Shown one piece after another: positions 62,727-64,000 of a stretch of DNA of 64,000 bases. Source of the stretch: Temnothorax longispinosus (taxonomy: Eukaryota; Arthropoda; Insecta; Hymenoptera; Formicidae); the NCBI RefSeq assembly GCF_030848805.1, contig NC_092365.1, forward strand, positions 16,022,486-16,086,485. The letters run 5' to 3'. Under the pieces are notes generated by a model. The model was not told where the DNA came from. It saw only the letters and a list, made by a program, of their open reading frames with translations, and did not search any database. A program made the position numbers and the translations under genes. How positions within the stretch are numbered: the stretch's first letter is position 1; every line of letters begins with the position of its first letter.

Positions 62727-64000
62727 TATGTAGTAGATCTAAGGCATTCGTTAATTATTGTAAAAGTGTTGTGAAACTGACTCGACTAAACACGGTCGTG
62801 CGGAGATTAGCTTCCGCTATTGTGAGTACTTCTTCCTTCCGTCGCGTGCAGCTTTCTCTACTTAACACAAAAGAATAACTACTTTACATTACTGTACATA
62901 TAAAGAAACAATCCTCGTGTGCAATTAAATGCGTTACATACAATGGTTTATAATTTATCTTCTTAAATTATTATTTTTTTTAATTTAGTTCTATGATTGT
63001 TTCAAAATTACAAGTTATAATAATAATTTAAGAAAAAACACTATGAATTACACTGTGTTATGAAAATATTTTAGTTGATCGAAAGCTTCACTTTTTCCTT
63101 CAATGAAACTCTACGTTCTCTACATATCTACGAAACCTTAGTCACGCACTTCACGTCCAAATCGTCCAATCGCGCCTTTGCAAATAGATCGATCGTTATA
63201 TCCGTTATATCAAAGCACCATTATCATGCAATTCATAACAGACGTATAAGTCGCTGCACCTATACCGCCGATATATTTTCGCGTTCGATCATGCGAACCG
63301 CACGTATCACCTAAAACACGCACTTCCGCAGCTGCGCCAACGTACCCGCGTAATTTTGGCGTACCGGTTACACGTACAACCAACGGACCGACGACTAGTT
63401 GCTGCTTTGGTAAAAACTTGTTGCTGAATGTTCCTTGGAGTATCATGAGGCCGTCGCTCATGCCGGCGAAGAGAAAGTGATTGCCCCTTCCCGGCGGCGC
63501 CTTCGATCCAACAGTTTCATGTTACAAGATTTGGTATACCTTTTCGGATTTCCTCGTGTCAGATCGTTGAGGATGAGCCTTCGCGGACGTAACTTTGTTC
63601 TCCCTGTCAAGGTCGATGTGCCAATGTGCCAATGTGAAAGTCGTGTGTGTTCTTTCGAAATTGATACGCGACGATTTGACTTATTGTTAGATATTTTCTA
63701 GCAAATCAATTTTAGATAAATATCGAGGGAGCATTTTTTCGTATCGTTATATATAATTGTCGCATACTTAGTTGCAAACGAAATTCTTAGCAGGGTGGCG
63801 AGATATTGATTTAAACACATCATGCATTTTTTGAAACTTCACGGTATTTTAAATCATTTTATTTAAACTTTTGACATTCAAAGAGGTATGTGGAAATTCT
63901 TTCTGTTTCGTCACCTATATAAATACGTGATAAATCATTCGAATAGTTTAGGGAATATCACACAAGACGCAACACGCACAAAATATGACGAAATATATTT
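62727..64000. other. Region upstream of gene 3, no gene assigned
   Basis: It includes the presumed promoter of gene 3 near 62.73-62.9 kb. A GC-richer patch at about 63.1-63.65 kb has overlapping open frames on both strands, the longest on the minus strand from about 63520 to 63210 (HFLFAGMSDGLMILQGTF and so on). No splice-supported exon or family motif could be confirmed. Confidence 0.4.

Overview
The window looks like nuclear DNA of an insect. CpG is frequent rather than depleted, GC-rich patches alternate with AT-rich tracts, coding exons are sparse and small with introns of up to 12 kb, and many small fold-back or MITE-like repeats and microsatellites are present. This resembles hymenopteran, possibly ant, genomes, but the species call is an inference. 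I see no bacterial-style operons, tRNA, rRNA or CRISPR arrays. Most long open frames here are chance frames in CpG-rich noncoding DNA.

Three spliced genes can be assembled with matching splice phases. Gene 1 (+ strand, 6715-27018, three coding exons, 247 aa) encodes a protein with an acidic, helix-prone N-terminus, a Ser/Pro/Arg-rich linker, a BH3-like motif (residues 171-182, VGANLRNIAGDF) and a short hydrophobic C-terminal tail with basic residues. This layout matches BIM/BMF-type BH3-only cell-death proteins, and it is the most interesting item in the window. The motif has Gly at the position where BH3 domains carry their near-invariant Asp. Its second intron carries a near-perfect 38-bp hairpin of pre-miRNA size.

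Genes 2 and 3 lie head-to-tail on the - strand. Gene 3 (59683-62726, three exons, 173 aa) encodes a small secreted precursor: signal peptide, propeptide, RVKR furin-type site and a 105-aa mature part with four cysteines. Gene 2 (56826-58597, five exons, 429 aa) encodes a larger secreted protein. Both share a C-x5-C pair followed by a G-[NS]-P-x2-C block, so they may be distantly related neighbours. I cannot name either.

Layout: 1-1.4 kb, fold-back repeat and a 125-bp direct repeat; 1.4-6.7 kb, upstream region of gene 1; 6.7-27.0 kb, gene 1 with 12-kb and 7.5-kb introns; 27.0-36.2 kb, a coding-free, simple-repeat-rich tract that may be a very long 3' UTR; 36.2-56.8 kb, intergenic DNA with several inverted-repeat elements, a duplicated segment, GC-rich islands and one possible isolated start exon; 56.8-62.7 kb, genes 2 and 3; 62.7-64.0 kb, unassigned.
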